Positions 17,446 to 26,430 are shown, counted from the first letter of the stretch. The stretch: DNA of 40,451 bases from Candidatus Amulumruptor caecigallinarius (GCA_023665575.1 JAMPDQ010000017.1:1-40451), one strand, 5' to 3'. Numbers and translations: made by a program. Notes: generated by a model from the sequence alone, not told the origin.

Positions 17446-18131
17446 AAAAAATCAATATAGCCATTGATGGCTACTCATCATCAGGGAAATCCACGATGGC
17501 GCGCGAGCTGGCTTCCAAAATAGGCTACATATATGTAGACTCCGGAGCCATGTATCGTGCAGTCACATTATATGCACTTGAACACGACATGACTGAATTC
17601 GGCAAAGTTGACCGGGAAGCGTTGGTGAAGGCTCTGCCGGGAATCAGGATTTCATTTCAACCGGCCGGTGCCGACGGCATACAGCACACGCTGCTCAACG
17701 GCAAGGATGTGGAGCGGGAAATACGCGACTTCCAGGTAAGTTCGCACGTCAGCCTTGTTGCCGAGATTCCCGAGGTAAGGGCGCGACTTGTGGAGCTGCA
17801 ACAGGAATTCGGCAAAGAGAAAGGGGTTGTGATGGATGGCCGAGACATTGGCACCACTGTCTTCCCCGATGCAGAGATGAAAGTATTTGTAGATGCTTCC
17901 GCCGAGGTCAGGGCAAAACGCCGGCTTAAAGAGATGCGCGAAAAGGGGATGGATGTAGACTATGATGAAGTGCTGAAGAATATTCAGGAGCGCGACCACA
18001 TAGACAGCACCCGCACTGTTTCACCGCTTAGAAAGGCGGAGGATGCGCATGTTCTTAACAATGACAAAATGACACACAGCGAGCAGCTTGCATGGCTTCT
18101 CAAATTATTTCATGTAATTGAGAATGAATGA
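17442..18131 (+). CDS. cmk: Cytidylate kinase
   Basis: Transfers phosphate from ATP to CMP or dCMP in pyrimidine nucleotide salvage and turnover. The 229-residue protein has the P-loop GYSSSGKST (9-17), the family segment YVDSGAMYRAVTLYAL (about 30-45), the DGRDIGTTVFPDAEMKVFVDAS block (about 131-152) and the arginine-rich lid (RAKRRLKEMREKG). The length is typical. It begins with an ATGA overlap with glgB and overlaps the ispH start by 8 bases. The cmk-ispH pairing is common in Bacteroidetes; the coupling to glgB is less expected. Confidence 0.95.
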   Translation: MKKINIAIDGYSSSGKSTMARELASKIGYIYVDSGAMYRAVTLYALEHDMTEFGKVDREALVKALPGIRISFQPAGADGIQHTLLNGKDVEREIRDFQVSSHVSLVAEIPEVRARLVELQQEFGKEKGVVMDGRDIGTTVFPDAEMKVFVDASAEVRAKRRLKEMREKGMDVDYDEVLKNIQERDHIDSTRTVSPLRKAEDAHVLNNDKMTHSEQLAWLLKLFHVIENE

Positions 18132-19053
18132 CATTCCGGACAACACCAATAAAAAAGGAAGCAAACCGATAATCGAGATAGACAGCAACTCCGGCTTCTG
18201 TTTTGGAGTAGTGACAGCCATACAGAAGGCGGAGGCTGAGCTTGATTGCACCGGCAGGCTGGCATGTCTCGGCGACATTGTGCACAATGCTTCCGAAGTG
18301 GAACGTCTGCGTCTTCGCGGCCTTCACACCATCACTCACGAAGATCTGGTCAATCTCCACGACTGCACTGTGTTGCTGCGCGCCCACGGAGAGCCACCCT
18401 CAACCTATGCCATGCTTAAAAAAAATCATATCAGTGTGATTGACGCCACGTGTCCGGTTGTGCTCCGGCTGCAGAAGCGAATCAAGCATGCATATAACAA
18501 GGCAATTGAGGAATGCAAAACAAACGACCAAAGGGAAATGCCACTTTTTCTGATATATGGCAAGACCGGCCATGCCGAGGTGAACGGACTTGTGGGTCAG
18601 ACAGAGGGTAATGCCGTGGTGATCCAAAGCATCGGTGACCTTGACAGCCTCGATTTGTCGCGCGACATATTTCTATATTCACAAACCACAAAAAGCATAG
18701 AAGGATTTCAGCAGATTGTGAATGAAATAGAGAAGAGGAAAAAGAGTGGCAACTTCGAATATTTCGATACAATCTGCAGGCAGGTGGCCAACAGGTCGGA
18801 CAAAATAAGAGGGTTTGCCGAAACCCATGACACAATATTGTTTGTGACCGGAGCAAAGAGCTCCAACGGAAAAGTTTTATTTGAAGAATGCCGGAAAGTG
18901 AATCCGCGCACATATGCCGTCACCGACGGTTCGGGAATAAATCCCGAATGGCTTGCCGGGGCAGAATCCATCGGCATATGCGGAGCCACATCCACACCGG
19001 CATGGCTAATGAAAGAAGTGGCCGAACATGCAAGACTTATCACTAAAAGCTGA
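18124..19053 (+). CDS. ispH: 4-hydroxy-3-methylbut-2-enyl diphosphate reductase
   Basis: A [4Fe-4S] enzyme making IPP and DMAPP in the last step of the MEP isoprenoid pathway. With the ATG at 18124 the product has 309 residues; the frame also opens at a TTG at 18118, which I reject. The three cluster cysteines are visible: Cys 26 (SGFCFGVV), Cys 110 (DATCPVV) and Cys 218 (DTICRQV). The SSNG motif (AKSSNGKVLF) and the C-terminal GATSTPAWLM are also present. It overlaps cmk by 8 bases and tadA by 26, so the whole run is one coupled operon. Confidence 0.95.
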   Translation: MNDIPDNTNKKGSKPIIEIDSNSGFCFGVVTAIQKAEAELDCTGRLACLGDIVHNASEVERLRLRGLHTITHEDLVNLHDCTVLLRAHGEPPSTYAMLKKNHISVIDATCPVVLRLQKRIKHAYNKAIEECKTNDQREMPLFLIYGKTGHAEVNGLVGQTEGNAVVIQSIGDLDSLDLSRDIFLYSQTTKSIEGFQQIVNEIEKRKKSGNFEYFDTICRQVANRSDKIRGFAETHDTILFVTGAKSSNGKVLFEECRKVNPRTYAVTDGSGINPEWLAGAESIGICGATSTPAWLMKEVAEHARLITKS

Positions 19054-19492
19054 CGAAAGATACATGCAGATGGCTCTGGAAGAAGCCACGGCAGCCTACA
19101 AAGAGGGAGAGATACCGGTAGGCGCGGTGATTGTGGGTCGTGACGGGCGCGTGTTAGCGCGCGACCATAACCGCACGGAGCGCCTCACAGATGTGACCGC
19201 ACATGCAGAGATGCTGGCGCTCACATCGGCATTCAACAATCTGGGGGGGAAATATCTTCCCGGCTGCACCATATATGTCACCGTGGAACCCTGCACAATG
19301 TGTGCCGGAGCCCTGGGATGGAGCCAAATTGGAAGAATTGTATATGGTGCGCCCGATGTGAAACGTGGATTTTTTTCATGTATGCAGGGAGCGATGTCAC
19401 CGATACATCCGAAAACAACTGTGCAAAGCGGTGTGCTTGAGGATGAATGCCGGATGCTGATGATAGACTTTTTCAAACGGCTTCGAAGATAA
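19028..19492 (+). CDS. tadA: tRNA-specific adenosine deaminase
   Basis: A zinc deaminase that converts A34 to inosine in tRNA-Arg(ACG). The 154-residue product carries the HAE zinc and proton-shuttle motif (TAHAEMLAL, about 55-63) and PCTMC (VEPCTMCAGAL, about 85-95), plus the GEIPVGAVIV strand typical of TadA. The start at 19028 lies inside ispH (26-base overlap). A later Met at codon 13 (MQMALEE) is possible but would trim the first helix. It is the last gene of the operon; no clear terminator follows. Confidence 0.93.
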   Translation: MQDLSLKADERYMQMALEEATAAYKEGEIPVGAVIVGRDGRVLARDHNRTERLTDVTAHAEMLALTSAFNNLGGKYLPGCTIYVTVEPCTMCAGALGWSQIGRIVYGAPDVKRGFFSCMQGAMSPIHPKTTVQSGVLEDECRMLMIDFFKRLRR

Positions 19493-19896
19493 GGGTTCGC
19501 AGGGCACGTTTCATAAAATTGGTCTGATTCATAAAATTTGATTCATAAAAAATTCAATATTCGTGAGCTTGCAACTTCCGAAAAGCAAGGAGATTAGGGT
19601 TGTTTTTTAACAACAATCACATTGTAATCTTACAATGGTTATCTCACTAACCTTTATAACTGTCTAACTCTAACCTTCAAGATTCCGAGTTGCTTGCAAC
19701 TTGCGAAACTTGAGTTAAATAAATTAAGGCCACCATTTTTTGTGGAATGGAGCCTTAATTCTTTTTTTTGCTTATTTCCGGATTTTATTTAAATTTGAAT
19801 CAAATATCGAATCCCAACTATTTGGAGTCAGCATGTATCTTTACGTGCGTCACTCGCGAATACTATCTATCTGAACACACAACCTGACCACACATC
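19493..19896. other. Gene-free gap made mostly of repeat sequence
   Basis: No reading frame is convincing. Most of the stretch (19508-19760) belongs to repeat copy B. The remaining 135 bases before the ADP-ribosylglycohydrolase gene are AT-rich. They include TATCTTTA (about 19834), a weak match to a -7 element without a proper -33. Confidence 0.6.
19508..19760. repeat. Intergenic repeat element (copy B) with palindrome-ended module
   Basis: It begins with repeated cataaaa end-like motifs (tttcataaaattggtctg, then attcataaaa twice more) and ends in gtggaatggagccttaat, the end type also seen at 34506. The inner module (19564-19715) matches the one at 13060-13221 in the same orientation. It has the same core (cacattgtaatcttacaatg) and the right boundary gcaacttgcgaaacttgag. 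The outer parts are more degraded than in copies A and C. Confidence 0.6.
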
Positions 19897-20841
19897 ATGA
19901 AACTTAATGACAGAATCAAAGGCTGCATATTCGGGTACGCACTCGGAGATGCACTCGGAGTAGGCACCGAATTTATGAGCAAAAAAGAGGCAGCCATTTA
20001 TTACCCTGACAAATTGAGAAGCTTCAAGCAGATAATCCGGGATTCCCATCGCTCACAATGGGAACAGGGAGAATGGACCAACGATACGGAAATTGTGGCA
20101 CGTATGCTCGAATCCATAATGGAGCATCAAGAAATAAAAGAGACCGCCATAAGCAAAAGCCTTTGGGAATGGGTCACCACCGGTGTGAATGATTTATCAT
20201 CCTTTCTATATGAGATGATGTATAGCGAGGAATGGCGCGACAATCCGATACAGATGAGCCACCGCACATGGGCCGGCAAGAAAAATCCCATGGCAACAAA
20301 TGAAGCCACAGGACGCGCAGTTGTTGTGGCTCTCACTGCAAAAGAGTCTGAAATCAGGCGCGACACTGCACGCCTTGTTCTGTTGACTCATGATGATTCC
20401 AGATGCGTATATTCCACCGAGGTGCTTGCCCGCGCCTTGCGAAAGATATTGTTTGAGCAGAAAGATATCGCCTATGAGGAGGTGGCACATATATGCGCAG
20501 GCTCCGACGGACGGTTGCTGCCTTACGTGGAGACAGCCATGTCGGATGATATCGAAGCCCTCGACCTGGATGATGAAGAATCGTCAACTTATACGCGCAA
20601 GACGATGTCGGCCGGATTGTGGGCATTGTGGCATTGCGACAACCCCGCTGACATGATTTACAAAATGATTGATGAAGGTGGAGATGCCGACACAAACGCC
20701 GCCATAGCCGGCGCTCTTGCCGGCGCGAAATTCGGGTATGACGCGCTTCCGGATGAAAAAAGGGAATTAAAACAGTTCGGATATCTTGAATCGCTATCTG
20801 AACGAATTGCAGATTACATGCAACAACATGTGTTGAAATGA
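19897..20841 (+). CDS. ADP-ribosylglycohydrolase family protein
   Basis: A 314-residue member of the ADP-ribosyl-arginine hydrolase / DraG fold, which removes ADP-ribose from protein or small-molecule acceptors in the cytosol. The start has GCIFGYALGDALGVGTEF (about 10-27). The first metal motif reads TNDTE (about 60-64) in place of the common T-D-D-T. The C-terminal metal motif GGDADTNAAIAGALAGA (about 261-277) is intact. The actual substrate is unknown. It overlaps menA by ATGA, so the two are translationally coupled although no biochemical link is obvious. No ADP-ribosyltransferase partner is visible nearby. Confidence 0.87.
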   Translation: MKLNDRIKGCIFGYALGDALGVGTEFMSKKEAAIYYPDKLRSFKQIIRDSHRSQWEQGEWTNDTEIVARMLESIMEHQEIKETAISKSLWEWVTTGVNDLSSFLYEMMYSEEWRDNPIQMSHRTWAGKKNPMATNEATGRAVVVALTAKESEIRRDTARLVLLTHDDSRCVYSTEVLARALRKILFEQKDIAYEEVAHICAGSDGRLLPYVETAMSDDIEALDLDDEESSTYTRKTMSAGLWALWHCDNPADMIYKMIDEGGDADTNAAIAGALAGAKFGYDALPDEKRELKQFGYLESLSERIADYMQQHVLK

Positions 20842-21725
20842 ATAAAAGAATAAAAGTGTGGATAGAGGCAATGCGTCTGCGCACACTTCCGGTGTCGGTG
20901 GCCGGCGTTGTGACGGGAGGCGGCTGTGCGGCTTATTACGACAGTTTCAAACCGCTCCCGTTTCTGATTTGCCTTTTGTTTGCGGTGTGCGCACAAATCA
21001 CATCAAATTTCGCAAATGAATATTTCGACTATAAGAACGGCCTCGACCGCAAGGGGAGAGAGGGCTTCAGGCGCGGTGTGACAGAGGGAGACATCTCCCC
21101 CGCCAACATGCGCAACGCAACATTCGGTCTGCTCGCATTCACATGTCTGACCGGATGCTCACTAATATATTGGGGAGGTCTCTTGATTATACCCGTAGGG
21201 ATTGCCATAGCAATATTTGCGCTGGCATATTCAGCAGGGCCATATCCTCTTTCGCATCATGGTCTCGGAGAGATTGCCGTTCTGATTTTTTTCGGCATTG
21301 TGCCCGTGTGTCTCACAACATATCTGCAGACAGGCTCGTTTGATATATGGCCGGTGGCTCTACCACTATCGGTGGCAATTGGCACAATGGGATCCAACGT
21401 GTTGATTATAAATAACTATCGCGACCGTAAAGATGACCTGGCAGTGGGCAAACGCACACTGGCCGTGAGATTCGGAAGCAAGTCCATGCGCCACTTATAT
21501 CTTGTCAACGGGTTCGTGTCGCTCCTCTTCATAGAAATAGCCACAGCAATCCGCATCCCAATGTATTGGCAACTCGGCGCGCTGATATATATCAACGTGC
21601 ACTACATGCTGTGGCAAAAGATGGGCGCATCGCAAGGAAAGGAATTGAATCCCATTCTCGGACAGACATCCATGCTGATGTTTGGCGTTTCGCTCTGGCT
21701 TGCGGCAGCTCTCATAATGAAATAA
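20838..21725 (+). CDS. menA: 1,4-dihydroxy-2-naphthoate polyprenyltransferase
   Basis: A UbiA-family membrane prenyltransferase that attaches the polyprenyl chain to DHNA in menaquinone synthesis. The 295-residue product has about eight hydrophobic segments. It carries the two Asp-rich motifs that bind the prenyl diphosphate through magnesium: NEYFDYKNGLD (about 56-66) and NNYRDRKDD (about 193-201), the latter followed by GKRTLAVRFG. The length is normal. It starts inside the stop of the preceding gene. The rest of the menaquinone pathway is not in the window. Confidence 0.93.
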   Translation: MNKRIKVWIEAMRLRTLPVSVAGVVTGGGCAAYYDSFKPLPFLICLLFAVCAQITSNFANEYFDYKNGLDRKGREGFRRGVTEGDISPANMRNATFGLLAFTCLTGCSLIYWGGLLIIPVGIAIAIFALAYSAGPYPLSHHGLGEIAVLIFFGIVPVCLTTYLQTGSFDIWPVALPLSVAIGTMGSNVLIINNYRDRKDDLAVGKRTLAVRFGSKSMRHLYLVNGFVSLLFIEIATAIRIPMYWQLGALIYINVHYMLWQKMGASQGKELNPILGQTSMLMFGVSLWLAAALIMK

Positions 21726-21726
21726 T

Positions 21727-21745
21727 TCAGAGTCTGTTTTATAAA
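21727..21745. repeat. Solo repeat end between menA and dnaB
   Basis: The bases cagagtctgttttataaaa are a near-perfect copy of the terminal inverted repeat of the composite elements. They lie two bases after the menA stop, and no second end is visible before dnaB. It is likely a relic or a minimal derivative. Confidence 0.5.
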
Positions 21746-21786
21746 ATCCAACCTGACAATCAACAGATTAAATTTTACCTAACTGA

Positions 21787-23355
21787 ATGGCAGAAAAAAG
21801 ATTCAGCGGCAAACCGGCATTCCAGCCCATAAAAGAGGATGCCACAGGCAAGCTTCCGCCCCACGACACAGACCTTGAAGAAGTGGTGCTCGGTGCCCTC
21901 ATGTTGGAAAAAGACGCATACATGAATGTTGCCGACTATCTGACACCGGAATCATTCTATGACCCGCGCAATGCAATGATATATGAGGCCATAAGCACAC
22001 TCGGCTTCAATCAGCGGCCTATCGATATGATTACGGTAACAGAACAGCTGCGCTCCAATGGCAATCTGGACAAGGTGGGAGGCGCTGTGCATATCACAGA
22101 GCTGACAGCCAGGGTGTATTCCGCGGCAAATGTGGAATATCACGCAAAAATCGTGTCACAAAAGTTTCTTGCCAGAAGGCTAATCAGCTTCGCCGCACAA
22201 ATAGAATCGGAAGCATTTGATGAGAGCAACGATGTAGACGACCTGTTGCAGCAGGCAGAGGGGCAACTTTTTGACATATCGCAGACACATCTCAAGCGCG
22301 AAGTGACACAGATTGACCCGGTGCTTAATCTCGCACTTGAGCAAATACAGACAGCTGCCAACACGCAGACCGGTCTTTCCGGCCTTCAGACCGGCTACAC
22401 CCAGCTTGACCGCATGACCTCCGGATGGCAAAATTCCGACCTCATCATTATAGCGGCACGACCGGCCATGGGAAAAACAGCATTTGTGCTTTCTATGGCA
22501 AAAAACATGGCGATAGACTATAACATTCCCGTTGCCATATTCACCCTTGAGATGGCCAATGTTCAGCTTGTGAAGCGATTGATAAGCAATGTAGCAGCGC
22601 TGGAGGGTGAAAAAATCAAGAGTGGCCAACTCACTCCCGAGGAATGGGAACGGCTGAACACCAGGGTCAGAAGCATGTATTCAGCGCCTCTATATCTTGA
22701 TGAGACGCCCGGGCTTTCAATCACAGAACTGCGCACAAAAGCAAGACGTCTCGTCAGAGAGCATAATGTAAAAATCATAATGATCGACTACCTGCAGCTC
22801 ATGAATGCCACCGGCATGAAACTTGGCAGCCGTGAACAAGAAGTTTCAACTATTTCCCGCTCGCTAAAGGCTTTGGCAAAAGAGCTGAATATCCCGATTA
22901 TAGCACTTTCGCAGCTCAACCGAAGCACAGAGACACGCGAAGACAAGCGTCCTGTGCTTTCCGACTTGCGCGAATCGGGAGCTATTGAGCAGGATGCCGA
23001 TATAGTGTGCTTCATACACAGACCTGAATACTACACCAAGAGCAGTGAAGATCAGAACGGCAACGACATACGCGGTATGGCAGAACTAATTGTGGCAAAA
23101 CACAGAAGCGGCGCTGTGGGAGATGTGAAGCTGCGTTTTGTGAATCGCTTTGCGCGGTTTGACAATTGGGATGACAATTTCAATCTCGTATCGGAAACTC
23201 TGAAAAATGTTGAGACAGAGCGCAAACAAAGTCGTATGAATTATGAAGAAGGCGACAACGATGACAGGCCTGAAGGCTTTGTCTTTGCCAATGCCAACAA
23301 CAATGTCTCTCCCTACCTTACGCCTGATCCGGGCGACATGGACACTCCGTTTTAA
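21787..23355 (+). CDS. dnaB: Replicative DNA helicase
   Basis: The hexameric helicase that unwinds DNA at the replication fork. The 522-residue protein has the N-terminal DnaB helical domain (about 22-125, with the start-conserved HDTDLEEVVLGALM), a linker, and a RecA-like ATPase domain. Walker A is ARPAMGKTAF (about 223-232) and Walker B is IIMIDYLQLM (about 330-339). The SQLNRSTETREDKRPVLSDLRESGAIEQDAD and KHRSGAVG segments are also present. The C-terminal 60 residues are acidic and Asn/Asp-rich, as usual in Bacteroidetes. No intein interrupts it. Confidence 0.96.
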   Translation: MAEKRFSGKPAFQPIKEDATGKLPPHDTDLEEVVLGALMLEKDAYMNVADYLTPESFYDPRNAMIYEAISTLGFNQRPIDMITVTEQLRSNGNLDKVGGAVHITELTARVYSAANVEYHAKIVSQKFLARRLISFAAQIESEAFDESNDVDDLLQQAEGQLFDISQTHLKREVTQIDPVLNLALEQIQTAANTQTGLSGLQTGYTQLDRMTSGWQNSDLIIIAARPAMGKTAFVLSMAKNMAIDYNIPVAIFTLEMANVQLVKRLISNVAALEGEKIKSGQLTPEEWERLNTRVRSMYSAPLYLDETPGLSITELRTKARRLVREHNVKIIMIDYLQLMNATGMKLGSREQEVSTISRSLKALAKELNIPIIALSQLNRSTETREDKRPVLSDLRESGAIEQDADIVCFIHRPEYYTKSSEDQNGNDIRGMAELIVAKHRSGAVGDVKLRFVNRFARFDNWDDNFNLVSETLKNVETERKQSRMNYEEGDNDDRPEGFVFANANNNVSPYLTPDPGDMDTPF

Positions 23356-23382
23356 ATTCATACAAGACAGCAAAAGTAGAAA

Positions 23383-23411
23383 AAGAGGATGCCACGTGAT
23401 GACATCCTCTT
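23383..23411 (+). terminator. Candidate terminator after dnaB
   Basis: A 9-base stem (aagaggatg / catcctctt) with an 11-base loop lies 28 bases after the dnaB stop. The following tract (cgttt) is poor in T, so termination could be weak or factor-assisted. Confidence 0.45.
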
Positions 23412-23630
23412 CGTTTACCCGGTCAATTACTTGAAATTTTGACCCTTTACAAGGACCTTGAATGGCCGGTAATAATATATTATTGTTTCTATCCTTATCC
23501 AATGCAATTTTTTTCGTAACCTCTAAACCTAAACCGGATAGAACAATATCTCAGTCTTTATCTATATAACATTTTGCATTCAAGTTTGTTCGCCGGCAGA
23601 AAAATTTTTCACGATTTAACGTCAGTCAAA

Positions 23631-23870
23631 TTATCCGTTGGAGACACCGGTAAGAGCCTCAAATGTGCCTATTGAATAAAGCCACCAGAACAAGATGAAT
23701 ATAAGAATAATCACACCAAGCCACAACCAGAGGCTGTTCACCTTTCGTGTGTTTTTGTTGCGCTCTCTTTTGCCGTTAGCCAAGGAGTGTTCAGCTTCAT
23801 ATCGGGCTTCGGCTTCGTTTTCGAGTCTCTCATTGCGCAAATCCCTTTCGCGTTTTTCATTTGTATCCAT
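23631..23870 (-). CDS. Small single-pass membrane protein, unknown function
   Basis: A 79-residue product with a highly charged N-terminal half (about 1-44, rich in Glu, Arg and Asn, probably helical or coiled coil). One strong membrane segment follows (about 46-66, LWLWLGVIILIFILFWWLY), then a short tail. The charge pattern suggests the N-terminus stays in the cytosol. It has a plausible start (ATG after aaaggtt). The upstream leader holds inverted arms aacctttat/ataaaggtt (23873-23881 and 23915-23923). It is not part of a recognised family but looks like real coding sequence because of its clean topology and composition. Confidence 0.6.
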   Translation of the reverse strand: MDTNEKRERDLRNERLENEAEARYEAEHSLANGKRERNKNTRKVNSLWLWLGVIILIFILFWWLYSIGTFEALTGVSNG

Positions 23871-23971
23871 AACCTTTATGTTTATTCGTTTATTCTAATC
23901 TTAAAACATATTAATAAAGGTTGTGGTTCGTTACAATGATATGTTTTCCGTTTTTTTTATGACACTCGCTA

Positions 23972-24751
23972 TTACCGTCTGATAATATCGGTTTCGGAAT
24001 TGTAAGAATAAAAGCCGTTGGTAGTGATTATGAGATGATCCACAAACGTGATTTCAAGGGCACGGCAAGCTTCAGCCATTTTTCTCGTGATGGAATCATC
24101 CGGGCCGCTCGGACGGAGATTTCCCGATGGATGATTGTGACACATCACTATGCCTTCCGCATGCGACAAAAGAGCATTTCTGATAATTTTTTTGATATCA
24201 CACACAGTGCCGGTGCTGCTCCCTTCACTCACCTTCAGACGTCCGATCACCTGATTTCGTCGGTTGAGAAATAGAGTCCAGATTTCTTCATGTGGCAGAT
24301 TCGCTATTTCCGGACGCATGAGAGAATATATATGGTCCGGACTTAAGATTTGGGTTCTTGAATCTGTCAAGTCTTCACGATTGTAGCGACGCACGATTTC
24401 CATCACAGCTTCAATTTGCATCGCCTTTGTCTCGCCAATGCCGCTGACCATGCAGAGCTCGGCGCGACTCCGGCGCTCCAGATTGAGCAGCTTGTAATCA
24501 TTCACCCTCATCAGCTCCCTGCACAACAGTGTAATAGGGAAGCCATGGGTGCCGGTGCGCAGTATGATGGCAAACAATTCGGACTCAGTAAGCGATGAGA
24601 CGCCGAATTTTTTCATCCGTTCACGCGGCTGTTCATCTGAATGAAGATCCTTTACCGTGTAACCCACATCTGATTTTCGGGCTTGCGACATTGCCACAAA
24701 ACCTTCCGACACCGACTCCGGCATATTATTTTCCATATCACTGATCTTCAT
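23972..24751 (-). CDS. radC: RadC-family JAB-domain protein
   Basis: A RadC-like protein of about 259 residues: a helix-hairpin-helix region (VSGIGETKAMQIEAV) and a JAB metalloprotease-like domain with the zinc motif HNHPSGN and a following D (PSGPDD). The old DNA-repair role of RadC is disputed, and its biochemical function is not settled. The start is uncertain. I use 24751, which has an AAGGGTGAGA-like site before it. Starts at 24772, 24736 (one base after the upstream stop) and 24694 are also open. It overlaps or abuts the glycosyltransferase gene, with which it is probably co-transcribed. Confidence 0.85.
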   Translation of the reverse strand: MKISDMENNMPESVSEGFVAMSQARKSDVGYTVKDLHSDEQPRERMKKFGVSSLTESELFAIILRTGTHGFPITLLCRELMRVNDYKLLNLERRSRAELCMVSGIGETKAMQIEAVMEIVRRYNREDLTDSRTQILSPDHIYSLMRPEIANLPHEEIWTLFLNRRNQVIGRLKVSEGSSTGTVCDIKKIIRNALLSHAEGIVMCHNHPSGNLRPSGPDDSITRKMAEACRALEITFVDHLIITTNGFYSYNSETDIIRR

Positions 24752-25781
24752 TCTCACCCTTGCGGATTTCAATTTCCCGCTCTATATCGCGGCCTTTTCC
24801 AAGGATGATTTTATTAAAATATGCCTTCAGGAATCCTGTGCCATATCCTGTGAGCTGCACAAAAGCAGCGCCTACCCCGAGTGTGCCAATTTTCAGAGAT
24901 TTTGTGGCAATGATGCCACAAAGCCAGAGAGCTGCCACATACATCACCAACGGAAGAATAAACCACAGATTGAAAAAAGAGGCCGCCAGCAAAGCCACCA
25001 CCCCTACGGTGAAAACGGCCGGAAGCCAATGCACGAGTTTCATAGAGCCGGGATAGAGAAGCTCCAAAGTTATTCTGGACATGCCAAACACATGCACTTG
25101 TTTCCAGAACTTTCGGAAATCCACTCGCCTTTTGTGATAAACAAAGACTTCAGGATACAGCGTAATTGAGAATCCGGCATTGCGGATACGTGTGCTCATG
25201 TCTATATCCTCGCTGAACATTTCGCGGAAACCGCCCACCCTTTCAAATACTTCACGAGAGAAACCCATATTGAATGTGCGCGGTGTGAATTTCTCCATCG
25301 ACACTTTCCCGCCTCTTATGCCCCCGGTGGTAAGGAAGGATGTCATGGAATAATTGATGGCCTTCTGCAAATCAGAGAAGGACTCATGGGCGGCATCAGG
25401 ACCACCAAAGCAATCGCAGGGATTTTTGCGGAGTGAATCACGCAGCGTCGCTATATATTGCGGAGGCAAAATACAATCAGAGTCGACAAAGACAAAATAG
25501 TCTCCGTCGGCTCTGTGTATGCCATGATTCCGGGCGATGCTCCGCCCTTCGTTTGCTTTTTTGAAATATTTTATTCTCAGATCTTTATAACCCTTCGGAT
25601 GCCACGAACCGTCTGCAATCTGTTCAGATTCCATGCAAGGTGTCGTGGAGCCATCTTCCACGAGGATTATCTCAAACCCCTTGTCTGTTTGTTTCCGGAG
25701 GCTGTCGAGCAAATCGGCCACCTCATCGGGGCGGTTATAAACCGGAACGATAATTGAAAAAAGTAGCCGTTCGCTTTTCAT
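24738..25781 (-). CDS. Family 2 glycosyltransferase, membrane anchored
   Basis: A 347-residue GT-A glycosyltransferase. The N-terminal domain opens with FSIIVPVYNRPDEVADLLDSLRKQT and EIILVEDGST. It contains the metal and sugar-nucleotide site FVDSDC (about 96-101, a DxD form) and the acceptor-side EDIDMSTRIRNAGF block (about 195-208). The C-terminal 100 residues include about three hydrophobic segments, placing it at the inner membrane with the active site in the cytosol. The sugar donor and product are unknown. It lies 37 bases downstream of efp on the same strand. Confidence 0.87.
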   Translation of the reverse strand: MKSERLLFSIIVPVYNRPDEVADLLDSLRKQTDKGFEIILVEDGSTTPCMESEQIADGSWHPKGYKDLRIKYFKKANEGRSIARNHGIHRADGDYFVFVDSDCILPPQYIATLRDSLRKNPCDCFGGPDAAHESFSDLQKAINYSMTSFLTTGGIRGGKVSMEKFTPRTFNMGFSREVFERVGGFREMFSEDIDMSTRIRNAGFSITLYPEVFVYHKRRVDFRKFWKQVHVFGMSRITLELLYPGSMKLVHWLPAVFTVGVVALLAASFFNLWFILPLVMYVAALWLCGIIATKSLKIGTLGVGAAFVQLTGYGTGFLKAYFNKIILGKGRDIEREIEIRKGENEDQ

Positions 25782-25818
25782 TTACTCATCAGAATCCTGA
25801 GAATATTAAGGCTCCATT

Positions 25819-26382
25819 TCAGGCTTTCACACGCCCCACATAGCTGCCGTCGCGGGTGTCAACTTCGATAAGTTCACCCTCGTTGATAAATAGAGGCACC
25901 TTCACAGTCGCACCGGTTTCTACAGTGGCGGGTTTCAGAGTGTTAGTGGCGGTATCGCCTTTGAGTCCCGGCTCGGTGTAGGTGATTTTCAAAACAGTCT
26001 TCATCGGCATCTCTGCATAAAGCACTGTATTGGTGGAAGCATCGCTCACAACCTCCACAGTGTCACCTTCCTTCATATAGGCAGCACCGGTCACAAGCTC
26101 CTTGCTGATTGGGATTTGCTCAAATGTTTCGTTGTTCATGAAGATATCATCCTCACCATCGGCATAGAGATACTGATAGGGGCGACGCTCCACACGAACA
26201 TCCTCGAGCTTCTCGCCGATGTTGAATCTACGCTCGATCACACGGCCGTCAACTACGTTTTTTAGCTTTGTGCGCATGAAAGTGTTGCCTTTTCCGGGCT
26301 TTACATGGAGGAACTCCACGCAGAAATAGAGCTGGTTATCAAGGCGGATGCATGTTCCGTTCTTGATGTCTTGAGCATTCAT
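25819..26382 (-). CDS. efp: Elongation factor P
   Basis: Binds between the P and E sites of the ribosome and relieves stalling at polyproline stretches. The 187-188 residue product has the three beta-barrel domains of the family. The tip loop reads VKPGKGNTF with a Lys available for post-translational modification. The C-terminal signature [14 protein letters not shown] is present. Two adjacent Met codons (26385 and 26382) are possible starts. It is divergent from rpmH, a common arrangement in Bacteroidetes. TAATTTTG at 26431-26438 (minus) is a likely -7 element, but its -33 is weak. Confidence 0.95.
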   Translation of the reverse strand: MNAQDIKNGTCIRLDNQLYFCVEFLHVKPGKGNTFMRTKLKNVVDGRVIERRFNIGEKLEDVRVERRPYQYLYADGEDDIFMNNETFEQIPISKELVTGAAYMKEGDTVEVVSDASTNTVLYAEMPMKTVLKITYTEPGLKGDTATNTLKPATVETGATVKVPLFINEGELIEVDTRDGSYVGRVKA

Positions 26383-26430
26383 CATATTCTTTCTATATAT
26401 TTTATTTTTTAAAATTCATTAATCCGGCTA

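Noticed and set aside
18118-18123. TTG start two codons before the ispH ATG
   Set aside because: The ATG at 18124 is stronger and adequate in position; the TTG adds only two residues inside cmk.
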